A stretch of 64,000 nucleotides of DNA from Alviniconcha marisindica (lineage: Eukaryota > Mollusca > Gastropoda > Provannidae): assembly GCA_018857735.1 (NCBI GenBank), contig JABMCL010002055.1:1565001-1629000 (forward strand), given 5' to 3'. Every line of letters begins with the position of its first letter. Position 1 is the stretch's first letter. Below the pieces are notes generated by a model. It searched no databases. It was not told the origin of the DNA and saw only the letters and a program-made list of their open reading frames with translations. Positions 1 to 10,700 of the stretch are shown here, piece by piece. The translations under genes and the position numbers were made by a program.

Positions 1-23
1 GTTGGGGGGGGGGGGGGGGGGGG
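1..23. repeat. Poly-G run at window edge
   Basis: Homopolymeric G tract at the left edge. Runs like this recur throughout the window and are prone to length errors in assembly. Confidence 0.9.
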
Positions 24-138
24 ACGTGGGTGTCAGGACCAAAATTTGATGCGAGGATAATTCGATAATTATCACCACCTATTTTCTTTCTTCTCTGGAC
101 CCCCAACGCCTTTTTTTCTCTCAAGTGGACACTGAGTT

Positions 139-275
139 CAAGTAAAATAAATGATGCTTTACGTCCCCAGAGACCGTACGGACTATTAGGAACGGGAGGA
201 GCCCAGGACGTCCACCTCCACTTTCACACCGCTCCTTCAGGAGCTCTGTGGTCAGTGAATAAATGAACTGTGCTA
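139..275 (-). mobile_element. Retroposon tail fragment
   Basis: The stretch with TTACGTCC, an ACCGTACGG-like core and AGCCCAGGACG is matched by a second copy at about 45412-45530. Both share the TTACGTCC...AGAAACC...ATTAGG motif found in reverse at the 3' end of the tRNA-derived SINEs farther right. It reads as a minus-oriented 3' fragment. Family assignment is inference from these shared motifs. Confidence 0.5.
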
Positions 276-420
276 AATAGACGATGGATGCTTCGGCATT
301 GGTCTCAGCTTGTCCCTAATATGTCAACTGACATCTGAGGACATTAAGCAACACTACCTACCTGGGGCACTGATCAGAACTCGGAGCTGTGTGAAAAGTG
401 ACGTGGACCACGGCTCTCAT

Positions 421-485
421 TCCATCCTCCCCCTCCCCCTTCCCCCGTCCTTAATAAACCACGCGGTTTCTGCGGACGTTAACAC
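421..485 (+). mobile_element. SINE 3' tail fragment
   Basis: A C-rich stretch leads into CGTCCTTAATAAACCACGCGGTTTCTGCGGACGTTAA-like sequence, which is the diverged 3' end of the SINE family seen intact at 59.15-59.49 kb. Only the tail is present. Confidence 0.5.
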
Positions 486-504
486 TGTACCAGGGGACTG
501 GTAA

Positions 505-1105
505 CAGGTGATAATAATGTCAAGGGAGTTAACAGAATGTTAGATAGCCAACTGCTGTCACGTCCGGTGATGATAAAGTCAAGGGAGTTAACAAAATGTT
601 AGATAGCCAACTGGTGTCACGTCAGGTGGTGATAATGTCAAGGGAGTTAACAAAATGTTAGATAGCCAACTGCTGTCACGTCAGGTGGTGATAATGTCAA
701 GGGAGTTAACAAAATGTTAGATAGCCAACTGCTGTCACGTCAGGTGGTGATAATGTCAAGGGAGTTAACAAAATGTTAGATAGCCAACTGGTGTCACGTC
801 AGGTGATGATAATGTCAAAGGAGTTAACAGAATGTTAGATAGCCAACTGCTGTCACGTCAGGCGGTGATAATGTCAAGGGAGTTAACAAAATGTTAGATA
901 GCCAACTGCTGTCACGTCCGGTGATGATAATGTCAAAGGAGTTAACAGAATGTTAGATAGCCAACTGCTGTCACGTCAGGCGGTGATAATGTCAAGGGAG
1001 TTAACAAAATGTTAGATAGCCAACTGGTGTCACGTCCGGTGATGATAAAGTCAAGGGAGTTAACAAAATGTTACATAGCCAACTGGTGTCACGTCAGGAG
1101 ACAAA
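505..1105. repeat. 59-bp minisatellite, about 10 copies
   Basis: Tandem units of 59 bp contain GTCAAGGGAGTTAACAAAATG and a CCAACTG[C/G]TGTCACGTC segment. Copies differ by a few substitutions (CAGG/CCGG, ACAGAATG/ACAAAATG) that alternate between neighbours, suggesting unit shuffling. No gene is visible here. Confidence 0.95.
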
Positions 1106-1159
1106 ACTCAACGCGTCAAGGCGTCAGTAGAGTTTCAGCACCTTTTAATGGGCGTCAGG

Positions 1160-2140
1160 TGTCCAGGAACAAAAAGTGATGATACTGTCAAGGGGCCAAT
1201 AAAGTATGAAAACAGGCGATGGATGTCGGGGAATCACAGGTGATGATACTATCAAGGGACAGTAGTGTTAAAATAGTCGTTGGATGTCGGGGAATAACAG
1301 CCGTAATGATACTATCAAGGGACCTGTAGTGTTAAAATAGTCGTTGGATGTCGGGGAATCACAGGTGATGATACTGTCAAGGGATCTGTAGTATTAAAAT
1401 AGTCGTTGGATGTCGGGGAATAACAGCCGTAATGATATTATCAAGGGACCAGTAGCGTTAAAATAGTCGTTGGATGTCGGGGAATAACAGCCGTAATGAT
1501 ACTATCAAGGGACCAGTAGTGTTAAAATAGTCGTTGGATGTCGGGGAATCACAGGTGATGATACTGCCAAGGGATCTGTAGTGTTAAAATAGTCGTTGGA
1601 TGTCGGGGAATAACAGCCGTAATGATACTATCAAGGGACAGTAGTGTTAAAATAGTCGTTGGATGTCGGGGAATCACAGGTGATGATACTATCAAGGGAC
1701 CAGTAGTGTTAAAATAGTTGTTGGATGTCGGGAAATAACAGGTGATGATACTATCAAGGGACCTGTAGTGTTAAAATAGTCGTTGTGTGTCGGGAAATAA
1801 CAGGTGATGATACTATCAAGGGACCTGTAGTGTTAAAATAGTCGTTGTGTGTCGGGAAATAACAGGTGATGATACTATCAAGGGACCAGTAGTGTTAAAA
1901 TAGTCGTTGGATGTCGGGGAATAATAGGTGATGAAACTATCAAGGGACCTGTGGTGTTAAAATAGTCGTTGGATGTTGGGAAATAACAGCCGTGATAATA
2001 CTATCAAGGGACCAGTAGTGTTAAAATAGTCGTTGGATGTCGGGGAATAACAGGTGATGATATTGTCAAGGGACCAGTAGTGTTAAAATAGTCGTTGGAT
2101 GTCGGGAAATAACAGCCGTGATGATACAGTCAAGGGGTCA
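1160..2140. repeat. About 62-bp minisatellite, about 15 copies
   Basis: Units carry GATGATACTATCAAGGGAC and TTAAAATAGTCGTTGGATGTC. Two variants alternate: one with AACAGCCGTAATGATAC, one with ATCACAGGTGATGATAC. The unit is recognisably related to the arrays on both sides. Confidence 0.95.
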
Positions 2141-2790
2141 GTGATGGTGAAATAGGCATTGGGTGTCAGGGAAAAGGTGGCGACATTGTCAAGTGGTCAA
2201 TAAAGTATGATTCTATGAAATAGGCATTGGGTGTCAGGGAAAAGGTGGCGACATTGCCAAGTGGTCAATAAAGTATGATTCTATGAAATAGGCATTGGGT
2301 GTCAGGGAAAAGGTGGCGACATTGTCAAGTGGTCAGTAAAGTATGATTCTATGAAATAGGCATTGGGTGTCAGGGAAAAGGTGGCGACATTGTCAAGTGG
2401 TCAATAAAGTATGATTCTATGAAATAGGCATTGGGTGTCAGGGAAAAGGTGGCGACATTGTCAAGTGGTCAGTAAAGTATGATTCTATGAAATAGGCATT
2501 GGGTGTCAGGGAAAAGGTGGCGACATTGTCAAGTGGTCAGTAAAGTATGATTCTGTGAAATAGGCACTGGGTGTCAGGGAAAAGGTGGCGACATTGCCAA
2601 GTGGTCAATAAAGTATGATTCTATGAAATAGGCATTGGGTGTCAGGGAAAAGGTGGCGACATTGTCAAGTGGTCAGTAAAGTATGATTCTATGAAATAGG
2701 CATTGGGTGTCAGGGAAAAGGTGGCGACATTGTCAAGTGGTCAGTAAAGTATGATTCTGTGAAATAGGCACTGGGTGTCAGGGAATAAAA
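2140..2790. repeat. About 68-bp minisatellite, about 9 copies
   Basis: Units carry GGGTGTCAGGGAAAAGGTGG, CGACATTGTCAAGTGGTCA and AAAGTATGATTCTATGAAATAGG. Copies are nearly identical, with Ata/Gta and Tatt/Gcca variants recurring in a longer pattern. Confidence 0.95.
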
Positions 2791-3480
2791 AGTGATGATA
2801 CTGTGCGAAAGGGTCAATAAAATGTTAAAAAGAAAGCAAGAAAGAAAGGCATTGGTACGCGTTTAGGAATAAGACTGAGGACGTGGTGGTATATACTGAG
2901 GACGTGATGGTATTGTGCGAAGGGACCGACGACGGTGTTAAATAGGCGCTGGGTGTAGGGGTTTGAAGAATATGATAGTATCAATGGGCAAATAAAGTGC
3001 TGAATAAGCGGCATCGGTTGTAGGGGTATTAAAGAAAACTATTATCAAAGGGCAAACATAGTGTTACATAGGTGCTGGACGTCGGGGTATAAAAGAATTA
3101 CATTATCAAGGGGCAAATCAAGTGTTACATGGGCGTTGCCGCATGTCGGGGCATACATTTTTGTATGGGCCAAACGTGTGGCCATCAGCAGTCCAGTTAC
3201 ACACCAAACTCTGCGGCAGCAAGGAGGAACTGGAGAAGACAGCTACATTCATCTTGCAGACTGGACTCTCAGTGTAGCAGCGATCGAGAAGGAGAAGAAA
3301 TGGGCAGATAAGTGTGACAAAGGCGTTGGATGTTTGGCAACAAAAGACAATGATGTTGTCAAGGGGCAAATAAAATGTTACATAGGCAATGGGCGTTGAG
3401 CAATAACCACTGACGCTATTGTCAAGGGGCTGACAAAGTAAACAATGTTGACTGTCAGAGAAAAAGGTGATAATGTCTAA
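2791..3480. repeat. Degenerate minisatellite flank
   Basis: Scattered, diverged units of the type GTCAAGGGGCAAATAAA...GTTACATAGGCG...GGGCGT mark a decaying edge of the arrays to the left. Short open frames here are not supported as genes because they run through repeat units. Confidence 0.7.
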
Positions 3481-3615
3481 CGCCTGTGGTGGCCTGCAGG
3501 CAGGGTGTTGTGCACTGGAAGTTGTGGAGTTCCAGCGCCGTCTGTCTGCTGCAACCACGTTCCGGACCTGTCTGGTTTCCGGTGCTGGGGGAGGCCGGGG
3601 AGCGGTCGCGGTGGG

Positions 3616-3617
3616 AG

Positions 3618-3649
<32 letters not shown>

Positions 3650-3650
3650 A
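3616..3650. repeat. Poly-G tract
   Basis: A G homopolymer of about 30 bases. It makes Gly/Pro-rich open frames on both strands that are not genes. Confidence 0.9.
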
Positions 3651-3734
3651 GAGGGGGGCACCGTCTGGAGCGCCTTGACAGGCACCAGGAAGAACTAACT
3701 TCATCTCCATTGTCCCGGTTTTTATCTTATGAGA

Positions 3735-4172
3735 GATTTACTTGAAGGTTACTGTTCAGTTTGTTACTTGAGGGTTACTGTTCAGTTTGTTATCTGAGGG
3801 TAACTGTTCAGTTTGTTACTTCAGGGTTACTGTCCAGTTTGTTATCTGAGGGTAACTGTTCAGTTTGTTACTTCAGGGTTACTGTCCAGTTTGTTATCTG
3901 AGGGTAACTGTTCAGTTTGTTACTTGAAGGTTACTGTTCACTTTGTTACTTGAGGGTTATTGTTCAGTTTGTTACTTGAGGGTTACTGTTCAGTTTGTTA
4001 CTTGAGGGTTACTGTTCAGTTTGTTATCTGAGGGTAACTGTTCAGTTTGTTACTTGAAGGTTACTGTTCACTTTGTTACTTGAGGGTTACTGTTCACTTT
4101 GTTATCTGAGGGTAACTGTTCAGTTTGTTACTTCAGGGTTACTGTCCAGTTTGTTACTTCAGGATTAGTGTT
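3735..4172. repeat. 26-bp minisatellite, about 16 copies
   Basis: Tandem TTACTGTTCAGTTTGTTAC-type units with two variants (CTTGAGGGTT and TCTGAGGGTA) in mixed order. From about 4173 to 4528 I see no feature. Confidence 0.95.
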
Positions 4173-4528
4173 CAGTTTGGGACCCTACAAACAAGCCTCG
4201 GTGCAGGCCTATCACAGTCTTGCCATAGAGAGTTTGTTACTGAACGCCCAGCCTAGCTGCCACGTTCATTGTCGGGGTCAGTGAAATTCAAGCCTCCACT
4301 GAGTACAAGTCTGATTCGGGCCTTTTCGTGGCTCACGCCAGTTTGGTTATGTTGGAAGCGAATCGGGCAAACTGAAATGAACTTGAATGAACCAGGACGG
4401 AAGACGTGAGAATAACAAAATCCATGGTAGTTGACGAAGCATGCAAAATTAACCTCTTTTACAGGGGAAACCTTCGATAGCTCTGGATTCACCGCACAGA
4501 GGGGACCTCACTTTCAGCATCGTTAATA

Positions 4529-4538
4529 CCGAGTGTGT

Positions 4539-4601
<63 letters not shown>

Positions 4602-4740
4602 CGTGCGTGCGTGTATGTGTGTGCGCGCGCGCGTGTGTGTGTCAGTGTGCGCGCGCGCGTGTGTGTGTTGTTGTTGTTTGGTGTGTGTGTGTGTGTGTGT
4701 GTTGGTGTGTGTTGTGTGTGTGTGTGAGAAAGAGAGAGAG
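4529..4740. repeat. Compound (TG)n microsatellite
   Basis: Long TG run with CG-containing interruptions, ending in a short GA run. Open frames across it encode only Cys/Val or His/Thr. From about 4740 to 5410 no gene is visible. Confidence 0.95.
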
Positions 4741-5414
4741 GGAGCTGTCATCTTTAGTCCCCTCCACTCGGCCTCACTGCCCCTTTGCCAACAGTCTCCA
4801 CGCCTCGTGCAGTCACGTGACAGCTACACAACTACGCCAAAGCACATCTGCCCGGTCACACTTAATCACCCACATGCAATACAACACATACATACATACA
4901 TATAGTACCCAAGACAACACGTTCTTTGATAACAGCGTAACTTTGCAGCAAGAGCCGCGAATCAGCAGGTGCAATAAGAAATGCCAGACATCGCGCGCCT
5001 GTAGTCTTGCCCCCCCAACTTTCCAGGTGTGAAGAGAATTGTCTGCCACAGACCCCAGCCTAACTTCATCTCCCCATAAACTGCTGGAGAAAACAAGGTT
5101 ATCTAGACCCGAAGCTAAACAGAAAGGAAGTCGTGGGAGCCCGAGGAGCTGTGTGAACAGGGCACTGAGGCGGAGCTGGGCTCTCGCTTAGTGACTGGGT
5201 TGGACTCAGTGATGGTCTTTTGTTTCAGTTCACTTGTTCCCAGCGGCTGCTTCTGTGCAAAGCCCGTCTAGTGATTTGAAATTGACGGGCTTTTAGTGTT
5301 TTCAAATTGACGGGCTTTGGTTCTGTGGTGCGACTTTGTAGCCCACAACTGTTGAAAGAGCGAGTTGTAAAGTACATAATGCGTTGCTTTGCACTGACAG
5401 CACGCCCCCTACCA

Positions 5415-5422
5415 CAACCACC

Positions 5423-5456
<34 letters not shown>
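5415..5456. repeat. Poly-C tract
   Basis: C homopolymer of about 40 bases, potentially G-quadruplex or i-motif forming. Confidence 0.9.
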
Positions 5457-5609
5457 ACCACCGTATTATAATTATATACATATTGATCTGGTGGCGGTGG
5501 TCCTGCTTGCTGTCATTGCGGGTCAGAGCGCTTAGAACGAACATTACATAGGTACCCCCCTTCCCCCCACTTTCTCAGCTCAGTATTTCACAGAAAAGAA
5601 CCCACTTGG

Positions 5610-5628
5610 GGTGGGGGGGGGGGGGGGG

Positions 5629-5680
<52 letters not shown>

Positions 5681-5763
5681 ACTCGAACTCGAAAACTTTA
5701 TTTTACAAGGATTGTAGTTTAGGTTCACTCAAAAACCTAACAACTAGTCCTTGCTAAGCTACT

Positions 5764-5835
<72 letters not shown>
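5610..5835 (-). mobile_element. (TC)n-tailed retroposon end
   Basis: Two (GA)n runs flank a unique block containing CTCGAACTCGAAAACTTTA and TTTTACAAGGATTGTAG. Its reverse complement recurs at 22.19-22.30 kb, also ending in (TC)n. A poly-G run precedes it. This looks like the 3' end of a retroposon whose tail is a (TC)n microsatellite. Confidence 0.55.
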
Positions 5836-5837
<2 letters not shown>

Positions 5838-5944
5838 CTTAAAATGTTTTTCAATGCTCCAGAAAGAATTGCATCTTGAGTAAACCGATATACAACGCAG
5901 GCTTTGTCCACAAACAAAAGCTTCATTTCAACTCTTGAAACTGT

Positions 5945-5950
5945 TTTATT
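5945..5950 (-). terminator. Candidate poly(A) signal for WDR6
   Basis: TTTATT on the plus strand reads AATAAA on the minus strand, about 1.3 kb past the WDR6 stop codon. There is no transcript evidence, so it is only a candidate. Confidence 0.2.
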
Positions 5951-6139
5951 TTTGCTTTAAATCAACAAAGTCAAATGTTCACGCATACACTCTGAAAAGG
6001 TTTGGGCAGCGATGCAACATAAACAAGTAATTGGATTGCCGGCTCAATTCTTTCAGTTATGACAACTATGATACAGACTCGGGCCAGGTTGAACTTGACA
6101 AGTACCTTCACAGTCATAGGCCTAAACCGGACTGCACCC

Positions 6140-6370
6140 TCCCCCCCCCCCCCCCCCCCCACAATACACACCCTACCCCTTTCAAACACTTCTGCAAAGG
6201 CAAGGCCAGCTGCTAGCAAAGGCTCTTTGGGGGGATCTTTGCTGCTAGTCTAGTAGCAAGTGTTTGTACCCATCATCATCAGCCCACATTGCCTGTGTGT
6301 GTTGGGGGAGGGGGGAGGGAGGGAGGGAAGGGGATTGGGGATGGGGGGGGGGGGGGGGAGAGAGTTGATG
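6140..6370. repeat. Poly-C and G-rich tracts
   Basis: A poly-C run at about 6140-6160 and a G-rich block at about 6303-6360. No gene support. Confidence 0.7.
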
Positions 6371-6612
6371 GGTGTGGTGCAATGTTACTTGCTCGTAAAT
6401 ATCTTCAAGTTTTGTAAACATGCATTATGTGCACGCCATTGTTTCTGGAGTGCCCTGTCCCATTTGTAAGATAACAGGCGCTCTGCGGATTCTCCCTGTT
6501 ATTATCATGTGGAGTGAGGTGGGTTTTGAGGTGTGGTTGCATGGCTGATTTTGTTTGTGTTTGGTGGAATACTGATAGTTTGGGGTTGCAGAGGATACTT
6601 AGCTATTGAATT

Positions 6613-6660
6613 TTGACGTCCTGTCAACCACACACAGGATCATCTCAGAATGAAGCAGGG
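6613..6660. mobile_element. Dispersed repeat fragment (CTGTCAAC family)
   Basis: GACGTCCTGTCAACCACACA followed by a TCATCTCAG-like motif is repeated at 8615-8720 (TAATGTCCTGTCAACTACAC). It appears to be a dispersed element family; the class is unknown. Confidence 0.35.
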
Positions 6661-6734
6661 TTTGTGTGTGTGTGTGGTGGTGGGGGGGGGGAGCAGAAGG
6701 ACAAAACATACATAAACAGCAGCAAAATGCTCAG

Positions 6735-6736
<2 letters not shown>

Positions 6737-6808
<72 letters not shown>
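6737..6808. repeat. (CA)n microsatellite
   Basis: About 36 CA units. The rest of 5.84-7.20 kb has only homopolymer and G-rich patches. Confidence 0.95.
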
Positions 6809-6809
<1 letters not shown>

Positions 6810-7200
6810 TAAAACAAATACAAACTTCTTCTTCAGTTCCAAACCTTTTTTGAATCTGCATTGTCAAACTAGACATACAAGTAAATCAATCAATCATCTT
6901 TCAATCAATGTGCAGTATCGCAATCACAGTATGTTGCTGCATAATAAAGATATAATGTGTCATGCCAGTGTCAACCTCCACTTGTACAGAGCAGCAGTCT
7001 ACCTCCATGTAGATATGTACAGGCTGATATCCACGTTTGCTGCGATTGGAAAGTGGGGGTGGGGGGGGGGGGGGGACAATGGGGAAAAGGAGGCAGGGAG
7101 GGGGGGATGAGGTGGGGGGAAATGACTAGGGAGTTGAAAAGCAAGTAAGATGTTCAGCTGCTGCAGAAAAGACACATCACGTCTTTTGCTTTGTGAAATG

Positions 7201-7293
7201 CTATGCAACAGATGAGGCTCCCTGATCCATGCTATGCAACAGATGAGGCTCCCTGATCCATGCTATGCAACAGATGAGGCTCCCTGATCCACA
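7201..7293. repeat. 31-bp tandem triplication at WDR6 stop
   Basis: Three copies of a 31-bp unit starting CTATGCAACAGATGAGG. The WDR6 stop codon lies in the rightmost copy, so the last coding residues and stop are repeated into the 3' untranslated region. Confidence 0.9.
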
Positions 7294-7395
7294 CACTCCG
7301 TGTGGCTTGGTGGTCTGGCACCATCTCTTGAGGAAGGGTCAAGGATTGACAACAAAGCCATTCCTTCTCCACACACCCCAAAATACACACAGTTT
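7263..7395 (-). CDS. WDR6: WDR6 exon 25, terminal exon with stop
   Basis: Encodes NCVYFGVCGEGMALLSI, equivalent to RCALGGQGLEVYNW, then about 28 extra residues ending in TAG at 7263-7265. Acceptor CATTTCAG, phase 2 in. The human protein stops soon after the matched motif, so the tail is lineage-specific. Confidence 0.86.
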
Positions 7396-7705
7396 CTGAA
7401 ATGACACGCAAACGGGATGAGTGCACAGAGGATCCGGTGGCAGGGGTACAAAGAGTTTCTAGCTTCATACGTATCTGAACCACCCACAGATCAGTGAGAA
7501 CACACTTTCTGCAACCAGTCAGCATCAGAAACACTTGCCCAGAGATCTTTAGCATAATAAACCAGCTATACTGCATTTGCTGAAGCCATCTGGCACCTCA
7601 AAACAGATCATGATTTAGTATTTGGATGCATGTGTGCACATATATAATACATAAACATACCAGACTCATATATTATATATAAAAAATTAATGTGCATGTA
7701 CAGCG

Positions 7706-7736
<31 letters not shown>

Positions 7737-10700
7737 TGCACCCACAATCATGTGTGCATGCATGCAATCATGTGCATACACACACAAATACACATGCACT
7801 CACACACATACACACAAATACACCCACCCACATATAATAACTCTTATAATATAGTGATACACCCCATAAAAAATTACAAGTTCACAGCACTGTACATTAT
7901 CAACAACAAGAACAAAATCATGACATTCAGAAAAAAGGATGACATTCCACACCCACTATATGATTATACACACACAAAACACATCCCCCCCCCCTCCCAA
8001 CAAGACCACACTGCTGTACAGACTTACTGGCACTGCCACACCTCCATGCTGGACAGGTCAGCAATGTCCACAAAACGACAGCTCTCCAACTGCAGCTGAA
8101 AAGAAAACCAACACATCCCAGTCTCGTCAACCCACACACAGGAAGGTAAGGGCTGAATGACTGGCGGTAAGTTGCAGAAAAAGTGAAGTGCAAGGAAAAG
8201 AAGAGAGAGATGGGTGGTCAACCGTCTGTGGACTGGCTGTGCCCTGCTCCCTGGCTGACCACAAGCTGTGGACGAGGAGGAGGAAGAGGAGGAGGAGGAG
8301 TTGGAGGATGGAGCAGGAGGAGGAAAGAGGATGGGGGCAGAGGATGGAGGAGGTTTGTTGATCTGTAACTTCTGTTGTCGCTTATTGTCTCTCTGCATCA
8401 TGCAGTGGTTGGCTTGAGGAGATGGAGGGGTAGTGGTGGAGGGGGTTAGTACCAGGTACCGCACAACCTAGCATAATCTGCTGTCTGCTAATAAATCAGC
8501 ACCAGCTGCCTATGCTCGGTCTTCTGCGATGTTGATTAGAGATCCTATGGGTTAGTCCACCACTCTCACTGCAGATCTTGCATTTTGCAGACATCAGCTA
8601 CTAGTAGTAGTAGTAATTAGATTTTAATGTCCTGTCAACTACACAGCATCACCTCAGGACAGTCAAACTCAGGTCATAAGCAAATGCACATTTCTAAACT
8701 CTTCTCACGTATATAAACCCTCTGTCAAGTAAATCTACAAAACCAATCACTTCACAAACATAAAACATACATACACAAACATCAGACACAAATTTTCAAA
8801 GCGTTAGCCCCTTCAATATTACCCCTGTTAAAAGAGCACATAAGGCTAGGACATGCTGGTACTGTCGACCATTCCATCTAATTTATTGATTAAAGAAAAT
8901 ATCCGGCTTCTGGCCTTCAAAACTGCGACAGCAAGACTTGGCTGCTTGCTACCCCCACCAGAGATAGTCACAAACAGTGGACTTCCTCTTTAAAGAACAA
9001 CCTAAAAATCAAGCAAAAGTGGTTTTAAAACACAGGTGGTCCTTGTGGTTGGTGAGGGTTCATTCACATGGGAATATGAAGGGAAAACCCTCTGAAAGAA
9101 ATGGTCATAAAAGACAGGCGGTCCTTGGTGAAGGCTCATTCATCTGGGAATACGAAGGGAAAGCCTTCAGAAAGAAATGGTCATGAAAGACAGGCGGTCC
9201 TTGGTGTGGGTTCATTCATGTTGGACTATGAAGAGAAAGCCTTCAGGTGGTCCTTGGTGAGGGTTCATTCATGTTGGACTATGAAGAGAAAGCCTTCAGG
9301 TGGTCCTTGGTGAGGGTTCATTCATGTTGGACTATGAAGAGAAAGCCTTCAGGTGGTCCTTGGTGAGGGTTCATTCACATGAGAATACAAAGGGAAAGCC
9401 TTCAGAAAAGAGTGGTCTTAAAAGCAGGGTGGCCTCTCATCAGGGTATCTCCATAGGGCAGTCTTTCATCAGGGTGGTTTGATGGGGTGGTCTTTTTGCT
9501 CTGAGAGGCTTAGGTGTACCTGTGAATCTGGAGTAAGATGCCACAGGCTGACACGCTGGTCGATGGAGGCCGTCACCACATGGTGTCCAGACAGCACCCA
9601 CACACCTGAAACAAACAGTGGTCCTTGGTGAGGGTTCATTCATGTTGGACTATGAAGAGAAAGCCTTCAGGTGGTCCTTGGTGAGGGTTCATTCATGTTG
9701 GACTATGAAGAGAAAGCCTTCAGGTGGTCCTTGGTGTGGGTTCATTCATGTTGGACTATGAAGAGAAAGCCTTCAGGTGGTCCTTGGTGAGGGTTCATTC
9801 ATGTTGGACTATGAAGAGAAAGCCTTCAGGTGGTCCTTGGTGAGGGTTCATTCACATGAGAATACAAAGGGAAAGCCTTCAGAAAAGAGTGGTCTTAAAA
9901 GCAGGGTGGCCTCTCATCAGGGTATCTCCATCAGGGCAGTCTTTCATCAGGGTGGTTTGTCACTGGGGTGGTCTTTTTGCTTTGTCAGAGGTTTGACTGT
10001 ACCTGTGAATCTGGAGTAAGATGCCACAGGCTGACACGCTGGTCGATGGAGGCCGTCACCACATGGTGTCCAGACAGCACCCACACACCTGAAACAAACA
10101 GGTCGCGCAATCATGTCCCTCGTGCGTTGAATCACACTGTCCTGTGCGCTTACCATGTTGCTGGTGCTGGGCTCGTTGAAAGCCCAGCTATGTGTCCCCA
10201 GAGGATGGAGCAGAACCTCTGATGAAAGAGATCACCTTCATAAGATCCCCCCTTGTTTTTAAAATTTCCATTTATATTTCCCCACCATCCTGAGAGGAGT
10301 AGAGGTAGAACTTCTGAAGAAAGAGACCACCTTGATACGCCACCTCCCACCCCACCCCTTTTTTAATTTTTTTTATTTCCATTTTGATTTAATGTCCTCA
10401 CCCATCACCACTGTGCCCAGAAGAGTGGAATGGAATCTCTGATATAAAAGACCACCTCGTCAAGATGCCCTCCCTTTTTCTTTTCTTTTTCCATTTAAAT
10501 GTCCCCACCCCTCACTCCCTCCCACTGAGCACAGAGGAGTGGAATGGAATCTCTCATAAAAGAGACCATCTTCATAAGCCCCCCCCCTTCCATCTTTCTT
10601 TCTTAACTTCCATTTAAATGTCCCCTCCCTTACCCCCACCACCGTGCGCAGAGGAATGGAGATAGAACCTCTGATGAAAGAGACCACCTTGATAAGCCCC

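Noticed and set aside
505..1105. CRISPR-like regular repeats
   Set aside because: Units are contiguous with no variable spacers, and the DNA is from an animal genome; it is a minisatellite.
4533..5032. Long Cys/Val-rich open frames
   Set aside because: They translate a (TG)n microsatellite; the same holds at 20.2, 22.6, 46.4, 53.2 and 63.4 kb.
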